This document shows, one piece after another, positions 37,153 through 46,176 of a DNA stretch of 64,000 bases (the first letter of the stretch is position 1; each line of letters begins with the position of its first letter). A program made the translations under genes and the position numbers. Origin of the DNA: Paraburkholderia rhizosphaerae (GTDB lineage: Bacteria > Pseudomonadota > Gammaproteobacteria > Burkholderiales > Burkholderiaceae). A model generated the notes under the pieces. That model worked only from the letters and a program-made list of their open reading frames with translations. It ran no database searches and had not been told where the DNA came from. The DNA is taken from contig NZ_SORE01000023.1 in assembly GCF_004366595.1 (NCBI RefSeq), forward strand, positions 62,001-126,000, given 5' to 3'.

Positions 37153-38060
37153 CGCGTACGCCCGCCCGTGTCGCCGCTTGCCGCGGCACGCTCGCGATCC
37201 GCGGCTGGTGCCGCCGATGCCGATGCCGCGGGCGTGTGCTGAGCCGCCTTCGCCGCAAGCCGCTCGGCTGTGGTCAGCGCAACCTTGTCGCGCACATAGT
37301 CGGGCGCCGCCTGATCGGCCGGCACCGCGCGGCCGGCGCGCCATGCGCGCAGCGCCGCGAACGCGATCGGCAACGCATGCGGCAGCGCGGCGCCGTCGAT
37401 CGACCGCGCGCCGGCAACGACCGCGAGCCGTTCGCCGAATACAGCGGCCGCATTGCCGGCGAGCGTGTATGGCCCATCGGGCGCCTCGACACGCTCCGGC
37501 GCATCGAGGGCCGCGGCGCGGACCGTGCGCCAGTCTTGCAGCGCGTCGTCCCACGCGTAGTCGGCCCAGTAGACTTCATCCATCCGCGCATCGAGCGCAG
37601 CCAGCACGCGGGTCGCCGACGGGTCGCGCCGGCGCGCGCTTTCCGCACAGGCGACGAGCGTGCCGATCGGTACGACCGGACAGCCGAGGCCGAACGCAAG
37701 CCCTTGTGCGACCCCGGTCGCCGTCCGCAGCCCGGTGAACGAGCCCGGGCCCGCGCCGAATGCGATCGCACTGCACGCGTGCAGCGGAACACCGGCTTCG
37801 TCGAACAGTTCGCGTATCGCGGGCAACAGGCGCGTGCTCGACACCGCGCCGGTCGCTTCGTGGCGCAACCACACGCGCGGTTCGTCCGGCGCATCGCCGG
37901 ACGGCAATGCGCCGGACGACAATGCGGCAGCGCGTGCGTGCGCATCGGACGACGCCAATGAGCGCGCAGACGAACTCGCAGGCGGGTTCGCAACGGCAAG
38001 CAATGCGACCGAACAGAATTCGGTCGAAGTATCGAGGGCAAGCAGTACTGTTTCAGTCAT
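37149..38060 (-). CDS. tsaB: tRNA threonylcarbamoyladenosine synthesis protein TsaB
   Basis: TsaB is the non-catalytic partner of TsaD in making t6A at position 37 of ANN-decoding tRNAs. The 303-residue protein begins LLALDTSTEFCSVALL and contains GPGSFTGLRTATGVAQGLA, both family hallmarks. It is longer than E. coli TsaB (231 residues). An insert of about 40 Ala/Ser-rich residues follows the first beta strand (residues ~22-60), and the C-terminal tail is Ala-rich. It is the first gene of the tsaB-rimI-udg-DUF1853 operon. Confidence 0.93.
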   Translation of the reverse strand: MTETVLLALDTSTEFCSVALLAVANPPASSSARSLASSDAHARAAALSSGALPSGDAPDEPRVWLRHEATGAVSSTRLLPAIRELFDEAGVPLHACSAIAFGAGPGSFTGLRTATGVAQGLAFGLGCPVVPIGTLVACAESARRRDPSATRVLAALDARMDEVYWADYAWDDALQDWRTVRAAALDAPERVEAPDGPYTLAGNAAAVFGERLAVVAGARSIDGAALPHALPIAFAALRAWRAGRAVPADQAAPDYVRDKVALTTAERLAAKAAQHTPAASASAAPAADRERAAASGDTGGRTR

Positions 38061-38258
38061 GTCCGATATTGTAATGCGCGACCTTCATGCACCGGCTGCC
38101 GGTCCGCCCTGACCGACCCGCGCGGACGCGCGACGTGCGTGATCGCAACACCGCAAGCGCTCGCGGTGTCGAAGGATCGCTCCACACTCATCGACGCACT
38201 TCGTCCACTGCGCTTGTTATCATCCCCGGGCTATCTCAAAAAAGTCACGGAGACCTGG

Positions 38259-38528
38259 ATGAGCGACGTCGACGCCCGCTTCACGCAGGCTGTACAGGAT
38301 GTCAAGGAATTACCGGAGCGCCCCGGCAACCTCACGCTGCTGCGCCTCTATGCGCTTTACAAGCAGGCCACCGATGGCGACGCCCCCGATGAGCGTCCCG
38401 GTCTGATGGATATCGTCGGCAAGTACAAACACGACGCATGGGTCGCGCTGAACGGGATGGCGCCGGACGCGGCCAAACAGGAATACATCGATCTCGTCGA
38501 ATCGCTGAAAGACGGCGCGCAATCATAG
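38259..38528 (+). CDS. Acyl-CoA-binding protein
   Basis: A small four-helix cytosolic protein that binds long-chain acyl-CoA. The 89-residue product has LRLYALYKQATDGD, then GKYKHDAWVALNGM with the conserved Lys/Trp positions, and AKQEYIDLVESL. The start ATG has GGAG seven bases upstream. The frame stays open further 5' but without similarity. It is transcribed away from the tsaB operon. Bacterial ACBPs are few but are known in this family. Confidence 0.93.
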   Translation: MSDVDARFTQAVQDVKELPERPGNLTLLRLYALYKQATDGDAPDERPGLMDIVGKYKHDAWVALNGMAPDAAKQEYIDLVESLKDGAQS

Positions 38529-39029
38529 CCCGTTGGGCTCGTGCCCGTTCGTGCGAGTTTGTGCCGTTTGTGCGACGTTTATGCTCATTCGCGCCCGGTA
38601 TCCGCGCAATCCGCGCATATTTCAGAACTGCACCGATTGCGCGATTCGTCTGATCGAACCATGACGATTTCGTGTCAAAGAAGTGGCGCAGTGCAGCAAA
38701 GGCCGCTATAATCCCGACCTGCACTTGGAATGCAGGTGCAGTAAAGCGTTTTGCTCCAATCCAGTTTAGAACCTGTCACCCTCCTGCCACGGGCCCTGCC
38801 ACTCTACGGGCCGTCAAAAGGCTGGCGGCAAGCCCTCCCGGCGCGCCGCATCCGATACAGCTTCTAACGAAAGCTCGCCTTCATTGTTGCGAGCTGCCCC
38901 CGTTTTACGGTTTGCTCGCTGCTGTCTTGCTCGCTGAATCCGACAACTTGGGTATGCCGATTGGCGCCGACGTTTCATCCCCTGGATTGATTGATCCGAG
39001 GGGTTCGTTCCCATGCTTCAAGGATTTTC
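38529..39029 (+). promoter_or_regulatory. Intergenic region and long leader of rhlE
   Basis: No gene was found in these 501 bases. A perfect TATAAT at 38707-38712 is the likely -10 (its -35 is poor), which implies a 5' leader of about 310 nt. Just after it CTGCAC...GTGCAG can pair. A second hairpin (38979-39003) stands 20 bases before the ribosome binding site. Long leaders are common on cold-induced helicase genes; that role here is inference. Confidence 0.45.
38979..39003 (+). other. Hairpin upstream of the rhlE ribosome binding site
   Basis: CCCCT-GGAT pairs with ATCC-AGGGG with one bulged G and a short loop. It lies close enough to the rhlE start (39030) to affect translation. Confidence 0.45.
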
Positions 39030-40715
39030 ATGACTTCGAGCAACACCGCCAGCCCGTTGAACGCCATCGCCGACGCCGCCCTCGGTCTCGACCCGCAAAC
39101 CGCCGCGCAAGAGCGCGAGCCGCATGCGGCTGTGACGACCGAACCGGCTGACGCAGCCGGTGCCGTAGAAGGCCCGACGTTCGCGTCGCTGGGACTTTCC
39201 GCGGAGATCGTTTCCGCATTGATCGCGGCCGGCTACAAGGCGCCGACCCCGGTTCAGCAGCGCGCGATTCCCGCCGGCATCGCCGGGCGCGATCTGCTGG
39301 TGTCGAGCCCGACCGGTTCGGGCAAAACCGCCGCTTTCATGCTGCCGGCCATCGAGCGTTTCGCGCAGCTGCAACGAACCCAGGTTCAGGCGCCGCGCGA
39401 TGCGCGCGACCCCGCACGCGACCCGCGCGGCGATCGCCGCACGCGCCGGCCGCAGCCGGTCGCTCGTCCGGGCCTGCTGGTCCTTACGCCGACCCGCGAA
39501 CTCGCGATGCAGGTTACGACGGCCGCTTCGACGTACGGCAAACACCTGCGCCGGCTGCGCACCGTCAGCATTCTCGGCGGCGTCGCATACGGCCAGCAGT
39601 TGATGCTGCTCGCGAAGAACCCCGAAATCCTCGTGGCCACGCCCGGCCGTCTGCTCGACCACCTGGAGCGCGGCCGTATCGATCTGTCGGAACTGCAGAT
39701 GCTCGTGCTGGACGAAGCGGACCGCATGCTCGACATGGGCTTTATCGACGACATCGAAACCATCGTCGCCGCCACGCCGGCTTCGCGCCAGACCATGCTG
39801 TTTTCGGCGACGCTCGACGGCAAGATCGGTTCGCTGACCGGCCGCCTGCTGAAGGACCCGGAGCGCATCGAGATCGCACAGCGCATCGAGCAGCGCGCGA
39901 ATATCGCGCAAACCGTGCACTACGTCGACGACCGCGATCATAAGGACCGTCTGCTGGATCATCTGCTGCGCGATTCGGGCCTTGACCAGGCAATCGTCTT
40001 TACCGCAACGAAAAGCGATGCGGATCAACTCGCCGGCCGCCTCGCGGATGCGGGCTTCCAGTCCGCCGCGCTGCACGGCGACCTGCCGCAAGGCGCGCGC
40101 AATCGCACGATCCGTGCGCTGCGCGAGCGTCGCGTGCGCGTGCTGGTGGCGACCGACGTCGCCGCGCGCGGCATCGATATCCCCGGCATCACGCACGTGT
40201 TCAACTACGACCTGCCGAAGTTCGCCGAAGACTACGTGCACCGGATCGGCCGTACGGGTCGCGCTGGACGCTCGGGTATCGCGGTGAGCCTCGTGCATCA
40301 CGCGGAGCAAGGCGCGTTGAAGCGTATCGAGCGCTTCGTGCGCGCGCCGCTGCCGGTCAACGTGATCGAAGGCTTCGAGCCGCGTAAGGCGCCGCCGGCC
40401 GGTGGCCGCGGTGGTTTCGGCGGCGGCCGTGGCCGTCCGGGCGGTGGCAATGGTGGCCGACGCTTTGGCGGCAAGCCGGCTGGTAGCGGCTACGGCGGCG
40501 GCAATGGCGGCAGCGGTAACGGCGGCGGGCGCGGCTGGAGCGGCAAGTCATCGGGTGGCGGCAGCCGCGAAGGCTACGGCGCGTCGCGTGAGGGCTATGG
40601 CGGCTCGCGCGACAGTGGCTACGGTGGCTCGCGTGACAGTTACGGCGGGTCACGCGACGGCGGCTACGGCGCACGCCGCGGCGACGGCCCGCGCAATCCG
40701 CGCCGCGGCAGCTAA
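39030..40715 (+). CDS. rhlE: DEAD-box RNA helicase RhlE
   Basis: ATP-dependent RNA helicase acting in ribosome assembly and RNA turnover. The 561-residue protein has the Q-motif FASLGLSAEIVSALIAAGY, Walker A SPTGSGKT, PTRELAMQV, DEAD (VLDEADRMLDMGF), SAT (FSATLDGKIG), RGIDIP and HRIGRTGRAGR. A charged Arg/Asp/Pro insert (residues ~125-155) follows motif I. The C-terminal ~100 residues are Gly/Arg/Ser/Tyr-rich, with imperfect repeats of GYGGSRDS, an RNA-binding and potentially phase-separating tail. The start has AAGGA five bases upstream. Confidence 0.95.
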   Translation: MTSSNTASPLNAIADAALGLDPQTAAQEREPHAAVTTEPADAAGAVEGPTFASLGLSAEIVSALIAAGYKAPTPVQQRAIPAGIAGRDLLVSSPTGSGKTAAFMLPAIERFAQLQRTQVQAPRDARDPARDPRGDRRTRRPQPVARPGLLVLTPTRELAMQVTTAASTYGKHLRRLRTVSILGGVAYGQQLMLLAKNPEILVATPGRLLDHLERGRIDLSELQMLVLDEADRMLDMGFIDDIETIVAATPASRQTMLFSATLDGKIGSLTGRLLKDPERIEIAQRIEQRANIAQTVHYVDDRDHKDRLLDHLLRDSGLDQAIVFTATKSDADQLAGRLADAGFQSAALHGDLPQGARNRTIRALRERRVRVLVATDVAARGIDIPGITHVFNYDLPKFAEDYVHRIGRTGRAGRSGIAVSLVHHAEQGALKRIERFVRAPLPVNVIEGFEPRKAPPAGGRGGFGGGRGRPGGGNGGRRFGGKPAGSGYGGGNGGSGNGGGRGWSGKSSGGGSREGYGASREGYGGSRDSGYGGSRDSYGGSRDGGYGARRGDGPRNPRRGS

Positions 40716-40778
40716 GCGGTCGCGACACGCGAAAGCGAGCACATCGATCGTCGGGTTCTCTGAGCCCGGCAACCTCGA

Positions 40779-40807
40779 AAACCGACGCAATGCGTCGGTT
40801 TTTTTTG
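40779..40807 (+). terminator. Rho-independent terminator of rhlE
   Basis: AACCGACG-CAATG-CGTCGGTT followed by eight T residues, 60 bases after the rhlE stop. Confidence 0.93.
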
Positions 40808-41009
40808 CTCGCCCTCATTTTTTCACAATATGGAAAATTTTTTTGGCTTGTAAAAAATTGTGCTGCAAAGCACAACAATCGGTGTTGCGGCATGGGAAAA
40901 AGCCTTCCGCAATCCGGAACACATCGAATAACAACCTGATTTTAAAGAAATAAATTTATACAAAAAACGTTCGACAGCGCCTGTTACGCATTCAGCCCTT
41001 TGCCTAGAC

Positions 41010-41021
41010 TCTTATATAAGA
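41010..41021. promoter_or_regulatory. 12-bp palindrome in the aceA promoter region
   Basis: TCTTATATAAGA is a perfect palindrome 91 bases before the aceA start, at the edge of an AT-rich stretch. It could be a regulator operator overlapping a -10 element (TATATA). I recall similar sequences upstream of central carbon genes in betaproteobacteria but cannot name the regulator with certainty. Confidence 0.5.
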
Positions 41022-41111
41022 CTTCGCGATCTCGGACGCATCGCAACCATACATCCGGTCACTGAAGCCAGTCATTCCACCGATCGATCTTCAACGCAAA
41101 GGGAGCACACG

Positions 41112-42434
41112 ATGGCACGCGAACAGCAGATTCAACAATTGCAGCAGCAATGGAATACCGACTCGCGCTGGAAAGGCATCAAGCGCGGCTACACCGCCGA
41201 CGATGTCGTGCGGCTGCGCGGCTCGCTCACGGTCGAGCACACGCTCGCGAAGCGCGGCGCCGAAAAGCTTTGGGCCGCGATGCATAACGAGCCGTTCGTC
41301 AATGCGCTCGGCGCACTGACCGGTAACCAGGCGATGCAGCAGGTGAAGGCCGGGTTGAAAGCGATCTATCTGTCAGGCTGGCAGGTCGCGGGCGATGCGA
41401 ACGTCGCCGGCGAAATGTATCCGGACCAGTCGCTCTATCCGGCGAACTCGGTGCCGCTCGTTGTGAAGCGGATCAACAACACGTTCACACGCGCCGATCA
41501 GATCCAATGGTCCGAAGGCAAGAATCCGGGCGATGAAGGCTATATCGATTACTTCGCGCCGATCGTCGCCGATGCGGAAGCCGGCTTCGGCGGCGTGCTG
41601 AACGCGTTCGAACTGATGAAAGCGATGATCGAAGCGGGCGCGGCCGGCGTGCACTTCGAAGACCAGCTCGCGTCGGTCAAGAAGTGCGGCCATATGGGCG
41701 GCAAAGTGCTGGTGCCGACCCGTGAAAACGTCGCGAAACTGGTCGCCGCGCGTCTGGCGGCCGACGTTTGCGGCACGCCGACCGTGCTGATCGCGCGCAC
41801 CGACGCGGAAGCAGCCGACCTGATCACGTCCGATATCGACGAAAACGACAAGCCGTTCCTCACCGGCGAGCGCACCGTCGAAGGTTTCTATCGCACCAGG
41901 CCGGGTCTCGCGCAAGCGGTGTCGCGCGGCCTCGCGTATGCGCCATATGTGGATCTGGTCTGGTGCGAGACCGGTAAGCCGGACCTCGAATACGCGAAGA
42001 AATTTGCCGAAGCGATCCACAAACAGTTCCCGGACAAGATGCTGTCCTATAACTGCTCGCCATCGTTCAACTGGAAGAAGAATCTCGATGACGCGACGAT
42101 CGCGAAGTTCCAGAAGGAACTGGGCGCGATGGGCTACAAATTCCAGTTCATCACGCTGGCCGGCTTCCATTCGCTGAACTACTCGATGTTCCATCTCGCG
42201 CACGGCTATGCACGCACGCAGATGAGCGCATTCGTCGAGATGCAGCAAGCGGAATTCGCTGCTGCGGAACAGGGCTTTACCGCGGTCAAGCATCAGCGCG
42301 AAGTCGGCACCGGCTATTTCGATGCAGTCACGCAGACGGTCGAACGCGAAGCATCGACGACCGCGCTGTCCGGCTCGACCGAAGACGAGCAGTTCTTCGA
42401 CAAGCAGGTTTCACTCGACAAGAAGGTGGCGTGA
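41112..42434 (+). CDS. aceA: Isocitrate lyase
   Basis: Cleaves isocitrate to glyoxylate and succinate, the first step of the glyoxylate shunt. The 440-residue protein has the active-site motif KKCGHMGGK with catalytic C192, substrate-binding YNCSPSFNWKKNL and HFEDQLASVKK. The length is normal. It has a purine-rich ribosome binding site (AAAGGGAG). The second shunt enzyme, malate synthase, is encoded about 2 kb downstream on the same strand, separated by two minus-strand genes. Confidence 0.98.
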   Translation: MAREQQIQQLQQQWNTDSRWKGIKRGYTADDVVRLRGSLTVEHTLAKRGAEKLWAAMHNEPFVNALGALTGNQAMQQVKAGLKAIYLSGWQVAGDANVAGEMYPDQSLYPANSVPLVVKRINNTFTRADQIQWSEGKNPGDEGYIDYFAPIVADAEAGFGGVLNAFELMKAMIEAGAAGVHFEDQLASVKKCGHMGGKVLVPTRENVAKLVAARLAADVCGTPTVLIARTDAEAADLITSDIDENDKPFLTGERTVEGFYRTRPGLAQAVSRGLAYAPYVDLVWCETGKPDLEYAKKFAEAIHKQFPDKMLSYNCSPSFNWKKNLDDATIAKFQKELGAMGYKFQFITLAGFHSLNYSMFHLAHGYARTQMSAFVEMQQAEFAAAEQGFTAVKHQREVGTGYFDAVTQTVEREASTTALSGSTEDEQFFDKQVSLDKKVA

Positions 42435-42444
42435 CGTTGCTGAC

Positions 42445-42464
42445 GGGCGGCTGAGAAGCCGCCC
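42445..42464 (+). other. Strong hairpin after aceA
   Basis: GGGCGGCT-GAGA-AGCCGCCC is a perfect 8-bp stem with a GAGA tetraloop eight bases after the aceA stop. It lacks a U-tract, so it may protect the 3' end or support Rho-dependent ending rather than terminate on its own. Confidence 0.55.
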
Positions 42465-42665
42465 GACTGACTAGCCGCGAATAGCCACGACTTGCCTGGA
42501 CCTGCCACGACTAGTCACGAATAGCCGCTGAAATAGCGCGCGAAACAGAAACAGAAACAGACTACTCGCCACGCGCCATCAGCCATCAGCCATCAGCAAA
42601 CGAGGCCAAACGTACGCGCACCGAACGCAAGGCGGTGCGCGTACGTCGCGACACGGCTTGCGCGT

Positions 42666-43100
42666 CTATCGATAAACGATCACTGGAATCTTCGTATGCG
42701 TGAGCACGCGTTGCGTCTCGCTGCCGATCAGCAGGCTGCCCAGCCCGCGCCGGCCGTGCGACGCCATGAAGATCACATCGCAGCCGCCCGTCTCGGCCGC
42801 TTCGATGATCCCGAGATACGGCGATGGATGCACGCTGGTGCGGCTTGTGCATGTGACGCCCGCGCCGCGCGCCGCCTCTTCGATTTCGCGCAGATGGTCG
42901 CGCGCCTCGCGCTCGCTGCGGTCCTGGAAATCGACCGGCGGCTCCACGACCACTTCGGAAAACGGCGAATACGGATACTGCGGCAAACAGGCATAAGCGG
43001 TCACGCGCGCACCGACCGCTTGCGCGAGATCGATCGCGCCATCAATGGCTTTTTTCGACAGGTCCGAGCCATCGGTCGGTACGAGGATATGCTTGAACAT
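42666..43100 (-). CDS. Universal stress protein (UspA family)
   Basis: A 144-residue cytoplasmic protein with the Rossmann-like Usp fold. The start is MFKHILVPTDGSDLSKKAID. The ATP-binding motif G-x2-G-x9-G-S/T is seen in GRRGLGSLLIGSET, so an ATP-binding UspFG/UspA-type protein is expected. It sits between aceA and the LysR gene on the opposite strand. The adjacent region 42560-42600 contains short AAACAG and CATCAGC direct repeats. Confidence 0.92.
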   Translation of the reverse strand: MFKHILVPTDGSDLSKKAIDGAIDLAQAVGARVTAYACLPQYPYSPFSEVVVEPPVDFQDRSEREARDHLREIEEAARGAGVTCTSRTSVHPSPYLGIIEAAETGGCDVIFMASHGRRGLGSLLIGSETQRVLTHTKIPVIVYR

Positions 43101-43313
43101 GGTGCTCTCCGTCGTCGACTGCGGGTGCACGAGTGGCTTGCGGCACATCAATGCCGGCGGCGAGCGCTGCGGGGGAGTGGCGACAAGCCTGCTGCAACGA
43201 TTGTAGTGCGCCGAAATTCCATGGACGTGGCGCTTGAGGGTCAGTCCGAATATCGGAAACCCGTGCGGCGCGCGCATCCATGCAGCACGCAAGATTGCGC
43301 AGGACAGCCAACC

Positions 43314-44222
43314 TCACGCGCGATCCCAATAGCCGGGCTCAGTGTAGGTCTGCTTGATGAAATCGAGAAAAAGCCGCACGCGCAGCGGCAAGTGACGGCG
43401 CTGCGCAAACACCGCATGAATGCCGATCGGCGGCGCGGCAAAGGCATCGAGCACGGTGGCAAGGCGGCCCGCCGCGATATCCGCGCCGACTTCCCACCAC
43501 GAACGCCATGCGAGCCCGTAGCCGGCCAGACACCATTCATGCAGCACCACCCCGTCCGAGCACTCCATCGTGCCCGACACCTTGATCGTCACGACCTTGC
43601 CGTCCTGTTCGAACACCCAGCCGCGCTGCTGGTTCGCGCTCGCGCCCAGCGCGAGACAGTTGTGATGCGCGAGGTCGGCGAGCGTCTGCGGGATGCCACA
43701 CTGCGTCAGGTAGCGCGGCGCCGCGACGCATACGCGCCGATTTTCGCCAAGACGCAGCGACACGAGCGACGAGTCCGGCAGCTCGCCCAAACGCACCGCG
43801 CAGTCGAAACCTTCGTTGACCAGATCGACGAGACGGTCGGACAGATCGAGTGTCACCGTCACGTCCGGATGCGCGGCCGTGAACGCCGCCACCCGCGGCG
43901 CGACATGCCGGCGCCCGAAGCCCGCGGGCGCCGACACGCGCAGGTGCCCGCTCGCCTTCACGCCGCCCGCGGACACGCTCGCTTCCGCGTTGTGCATGTC
44001 GTTCAGGATGCGCTGGCAGTCTTCGAGAAATGCGGAACCTTCGAAAGTCAGCGTAATGCGCCGTGTGGTGCGCACGAACAGTTTGACGCCGAGCCGTTCC
44101 TCGAGCGCGTCGATGCGGCGGCCGATGATCGCGGGCGCCACGCCTTCCAGTTGCGCGGCCGCCGACAGGCTGCCGCGGGCCGCGACGGTCGCGAAGGTTT
44201 CGATCTGCTTGAAGCGGTCCAT
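43314..44222 (-). CDS. LysR-family transcriptional regulator divergent from aceB
   Basis: The 302-residue protein has an N-terminal winged helix-turn-helix (residues ~1-60, FKQIETFATVAARGSLSAAA...RRIDALEERLGVKLFVRT) and a C-terminal substrate-binding domain. It is divergent from malate synthase with a 286-base gap, the typical layout of a LysR regulator and its target. It is therefore a candidate regulator of aceB, but this is inference from position. The start MDRFKQIETF is chosen by family alignment. Confidence 0.88.
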   Translation of the reverse strand: MDRFKQIETFATVAARGSLSAAAQLEGVAPAIIGRRIDALEERLGVKLFVRTTRRITLTFEGSAFLEDCQRILNDMHNAEASVSAGGVKASGHLRVSAPAGFGRRHVAPRVAAFTAAHPDVTVTLDLSDRLVDLVNEGFDCAVRLGELPDSSLVSLRLGENRRVCVAAPRYLTQCGIPQTLADLAHHNCLALGASANQQRGWVFEQDGKVVTIKVSGTMECSDGVVLHEWCLAGYGLAWRSWWEVGADIAAGRLATVLDAFAAPPIGIHAVFAQRRHLPLRVRLFLDFIKQTYTEPGYWDRA

Positions 44223-44286
44223 CGTGATGCGCGTGGACAAGACGCGCCCGGAACGGGTGAGTGGCGACAGATTAGGTGCATGAAAG

Positions 44287-44317
44287 TAAAAGATCAAGTG
44301 ACGTCCGCGATCTTTTA
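44287..44317. promoter_or_regulatory. 9-bp inverted repeat in the LysR-aceB gap
   Basis: TAAAAGATC (44287-44295) and its perfect complement GATCTTTTA (44309-44317) are separated by 13 bases, about 65 bp upstream of the LysR gene. The dyad size fits a LysR-type binding site. It is the strongest operator candidate in the gap. Confidence 0.5.
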
Positions 44318-44378
44318 GATACGTGTAGTCATAAATAAAATTAACTTCTGAATCTGACAGGTTTGCGCGCCGCGATGC

Positions 44379-44414
44379 GATTGACGCAATCGACGTGATC
44401 GACGCGATTGACTC
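44379..44414. repeat. Four 9-bp tandem repeats upstream of aceB
   Basis: Four consecutive 9-bp units of the form GATTGACGC / AATCGACGT / GATCGACGC / GATTGACTC, 95 to 130 bases before the aceB start. Confidence 0.7.
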
Positions 44415-44508
44415 GACATATGCCCACGCCGCTGCCCCGGCGGGCTGACCGACCCCGCATCGCGGCGCCACCTGTGCCCAGTCACCTGACTGACCAAGGA
44501 GAGACATC

Positions 44509-46101
44509 ATGGCGAACCCGCTGCCGCTGCCGCACGGAATGAAGATCACCGGCGCGATCAAGCCCGGTTTCGACACCATCCTGACGCGTGAAGCGCTGGA
44601 ACTCGTCGCGCAGTTGCATCGCGTGTTCGAGCCGCGTCGCAAGCAATTGCTCGACGCGCGCGCCGAACGGGCGAAACGCCTCGACGCCGGAGAACGCCCG
44701 GACTTTCTACCGCACACGAAGTCGATCCGCGACGGCGACTGGACCATCGCGCCGCTGCCGGAAGATCTGGCATGCCGCCGCGTCGAAATCACGGGGCCGG
44801 TCGAGCGCAAGATGGTGATCAACGCACTGAATTCGGGCGCCGACGCGTATATGACCGACTTCGAAGATTCGAACGCGCCGAGCTGGGACAACCAGATCAC
44901 CGGTCATCTGAATCTGAAGGACGCGGTGCGCCGCACGATTACGCTCGAGCAGAACGGCAGGACCTATCGGCTCAACGACAAGGTCGCGACGCTGATCGTG
45001 CGGCCGCGCGGCTGGCATCTCGACGAGAAGCACGTGACGATCGACGGCGAGCGCGTGTCCGGCGGCCTGTTCGACTTCGCGCTGTTTCTGTTCCACAACG
45101 CGCGCGAATTGCTCGCGCGCGGCAGCGGTCCGTACTTCTATTTGCCGAAGCTCGAAAGCCATCTCGAGGCGCGGCTGTGGAACGATATCTTTGTCGCCGC
45201 GCAGCACGCGGTTGGCGTGCCGCGCGGTTCGATCCGCGCGACGGTGCTGGTCGAAACGATCCTTGCCGCGTTTGAAATGGACGAGATTCTGTACGAGCTG
45301 CGCGAACATAGCTCGGGGCTGAACGCGGGCCGCTGGGACTACATCTTTTCCGCGATCAAAAAGTTTAAGAACGATCAGGATTTCTGTCTCGCCGACCGCG
45401 CGCAGATCACGATGACGGTCCCCTTCATGCGCGCTTATGCGCTCGAATTGTTGAAGACCTGTCATCACCGCCACGCGCCGGCGATCGGCGGCATGAGCGC
45501 ACTGATTCCAATCAGGAACGACCCCGCTGCGAACGCCAAAGCGATGGCAGGTGTGCGCGCGGACAAGGCGCGCGATGCGGCCGATGGCTACGACGGCGGC
45601 TGGGTCGCGCACCCGGGGCTCGTGCCGATCGCAATGGAAGAGTTCGTCAAGGTGCTGGGCGACCGGCCGAACCAGATCGGCAAACAGCGCCCGGACGTCA
45701 ACGTGACCGCCACCGACCTGCTCGACTTCCGTCCCGCATCGCCGATTACCGAAGCCGGCTTGCGCAATAACATCAACGTTGGGATTCACTACCTCGGCTC
45801 GTGGCTCGCAGGCAATGGCTGCGTGCCGATCCACAATCTGATGGAAGACGCGGCAACCGCGGAGATTTCGCGCTCGCAGGTTTGGCAGTGGATCCGCTCG
45901 TCGAAGGGCAAGCTCGACGACGGCCGCAAAGTGACCGCGGAACTGGTGCGCGAATTGACCGGGCAGGAACTGGAGAAGGTCAAGCAGGAGGTCGGCGGCG
46001 ATACGCAGACCTACGATCGTGCCGCGCAGATTTTCGGCGAGATGTCGACGTCGGCGAATTTCACCGAATTTCTGACGTTGCCGCTTTACGAAGCGCTTTG
46101 A
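44509..46101 (+). CDS. aceB: Malate synthase A
   Basis: Condenses glyoxylate with acetyl-CoA to malate, the second glyoxylate-shunt step. The 530-residue protein has the family motifs MTDFEDSNAPSWDN and LREHSSGLNAGRWDYIFS, the catalytic-acid region and a late ATAEISRSQVWQW. The length matches isoform A. It has an excellent ribosome binding site (AAGGAGAGACATC-ATG). Probable control is by the divergent LysR gene and the repeats in the gap between them. Confidence 0.98.
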   Translation: MANPLPLPHGMKITGAIKPGFDTILTREALELVAQLHRVFEPRRKQLLDARAERAKRLDAGERPDFLPHTKSIRDGDWTIAPLPEDLACRRVEITGPVERKMVINALNSGADAYMTDFEDSNAPSWDNQITGHLNLKDAVRRTITLEQNGRTYRLNDKVATLIVRPRGWHLDEKHVTIDGERVSGGLFDFALFLFHNARELLARGSGPYFYLPKLESHLEARLWNDIFVAAQHAVGVPRGSIRATVLVETILAAFEMDEILYELREHSSGLNAGRWDYIFSAIKKFKNDQDFCLADRAQITMTVPFMRAYALELLKTCHHRHAPAIGGMSALIPIRNDPAANAKAMAGVRADKARDAADGYDGGWVAHPGLVPIAMEEFVKVLGDRPNQIGKQRPDVNVTATDLLDFRPASPITEAGLRNNINVGIHYLGSWLAGNGCVPIHNLMEDAATAEISRSQVWQWIRSSKGKLDDGRKVTAELVRELTGQELEKVKQEVGGDTQTYDRAAQIFGEMSTSANFTEFLTLPLYEAL

Positions 46102-46176
46102 TCGATTGCTGCCGGCGCGTCGCGCCGAGCGCGAGGTGCACGCACCCTCGCCCGCGACGCCGCCGGTCTTGCATCG

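Larger units (their letters stand above)
40716..41111. other. rhlE-aceA intergenic region
   Basis: These 396 bases contain the rhlE terminator, then an unusually AT-rich stretch (about 40800-40980) and a 12-bp palindrome at 41010-41021. No gene-like frame with a ribosome binding site was found. Confidence 0.6.

Noticed and set aside
42560..42600. Short AAACAG and CATCAGC repeats near the universal stress gene, checked as a possible CRISPR or phase-variable tract
   Set aside because: Units are 6-7 bases with no spacers and lie outside any coding frame.
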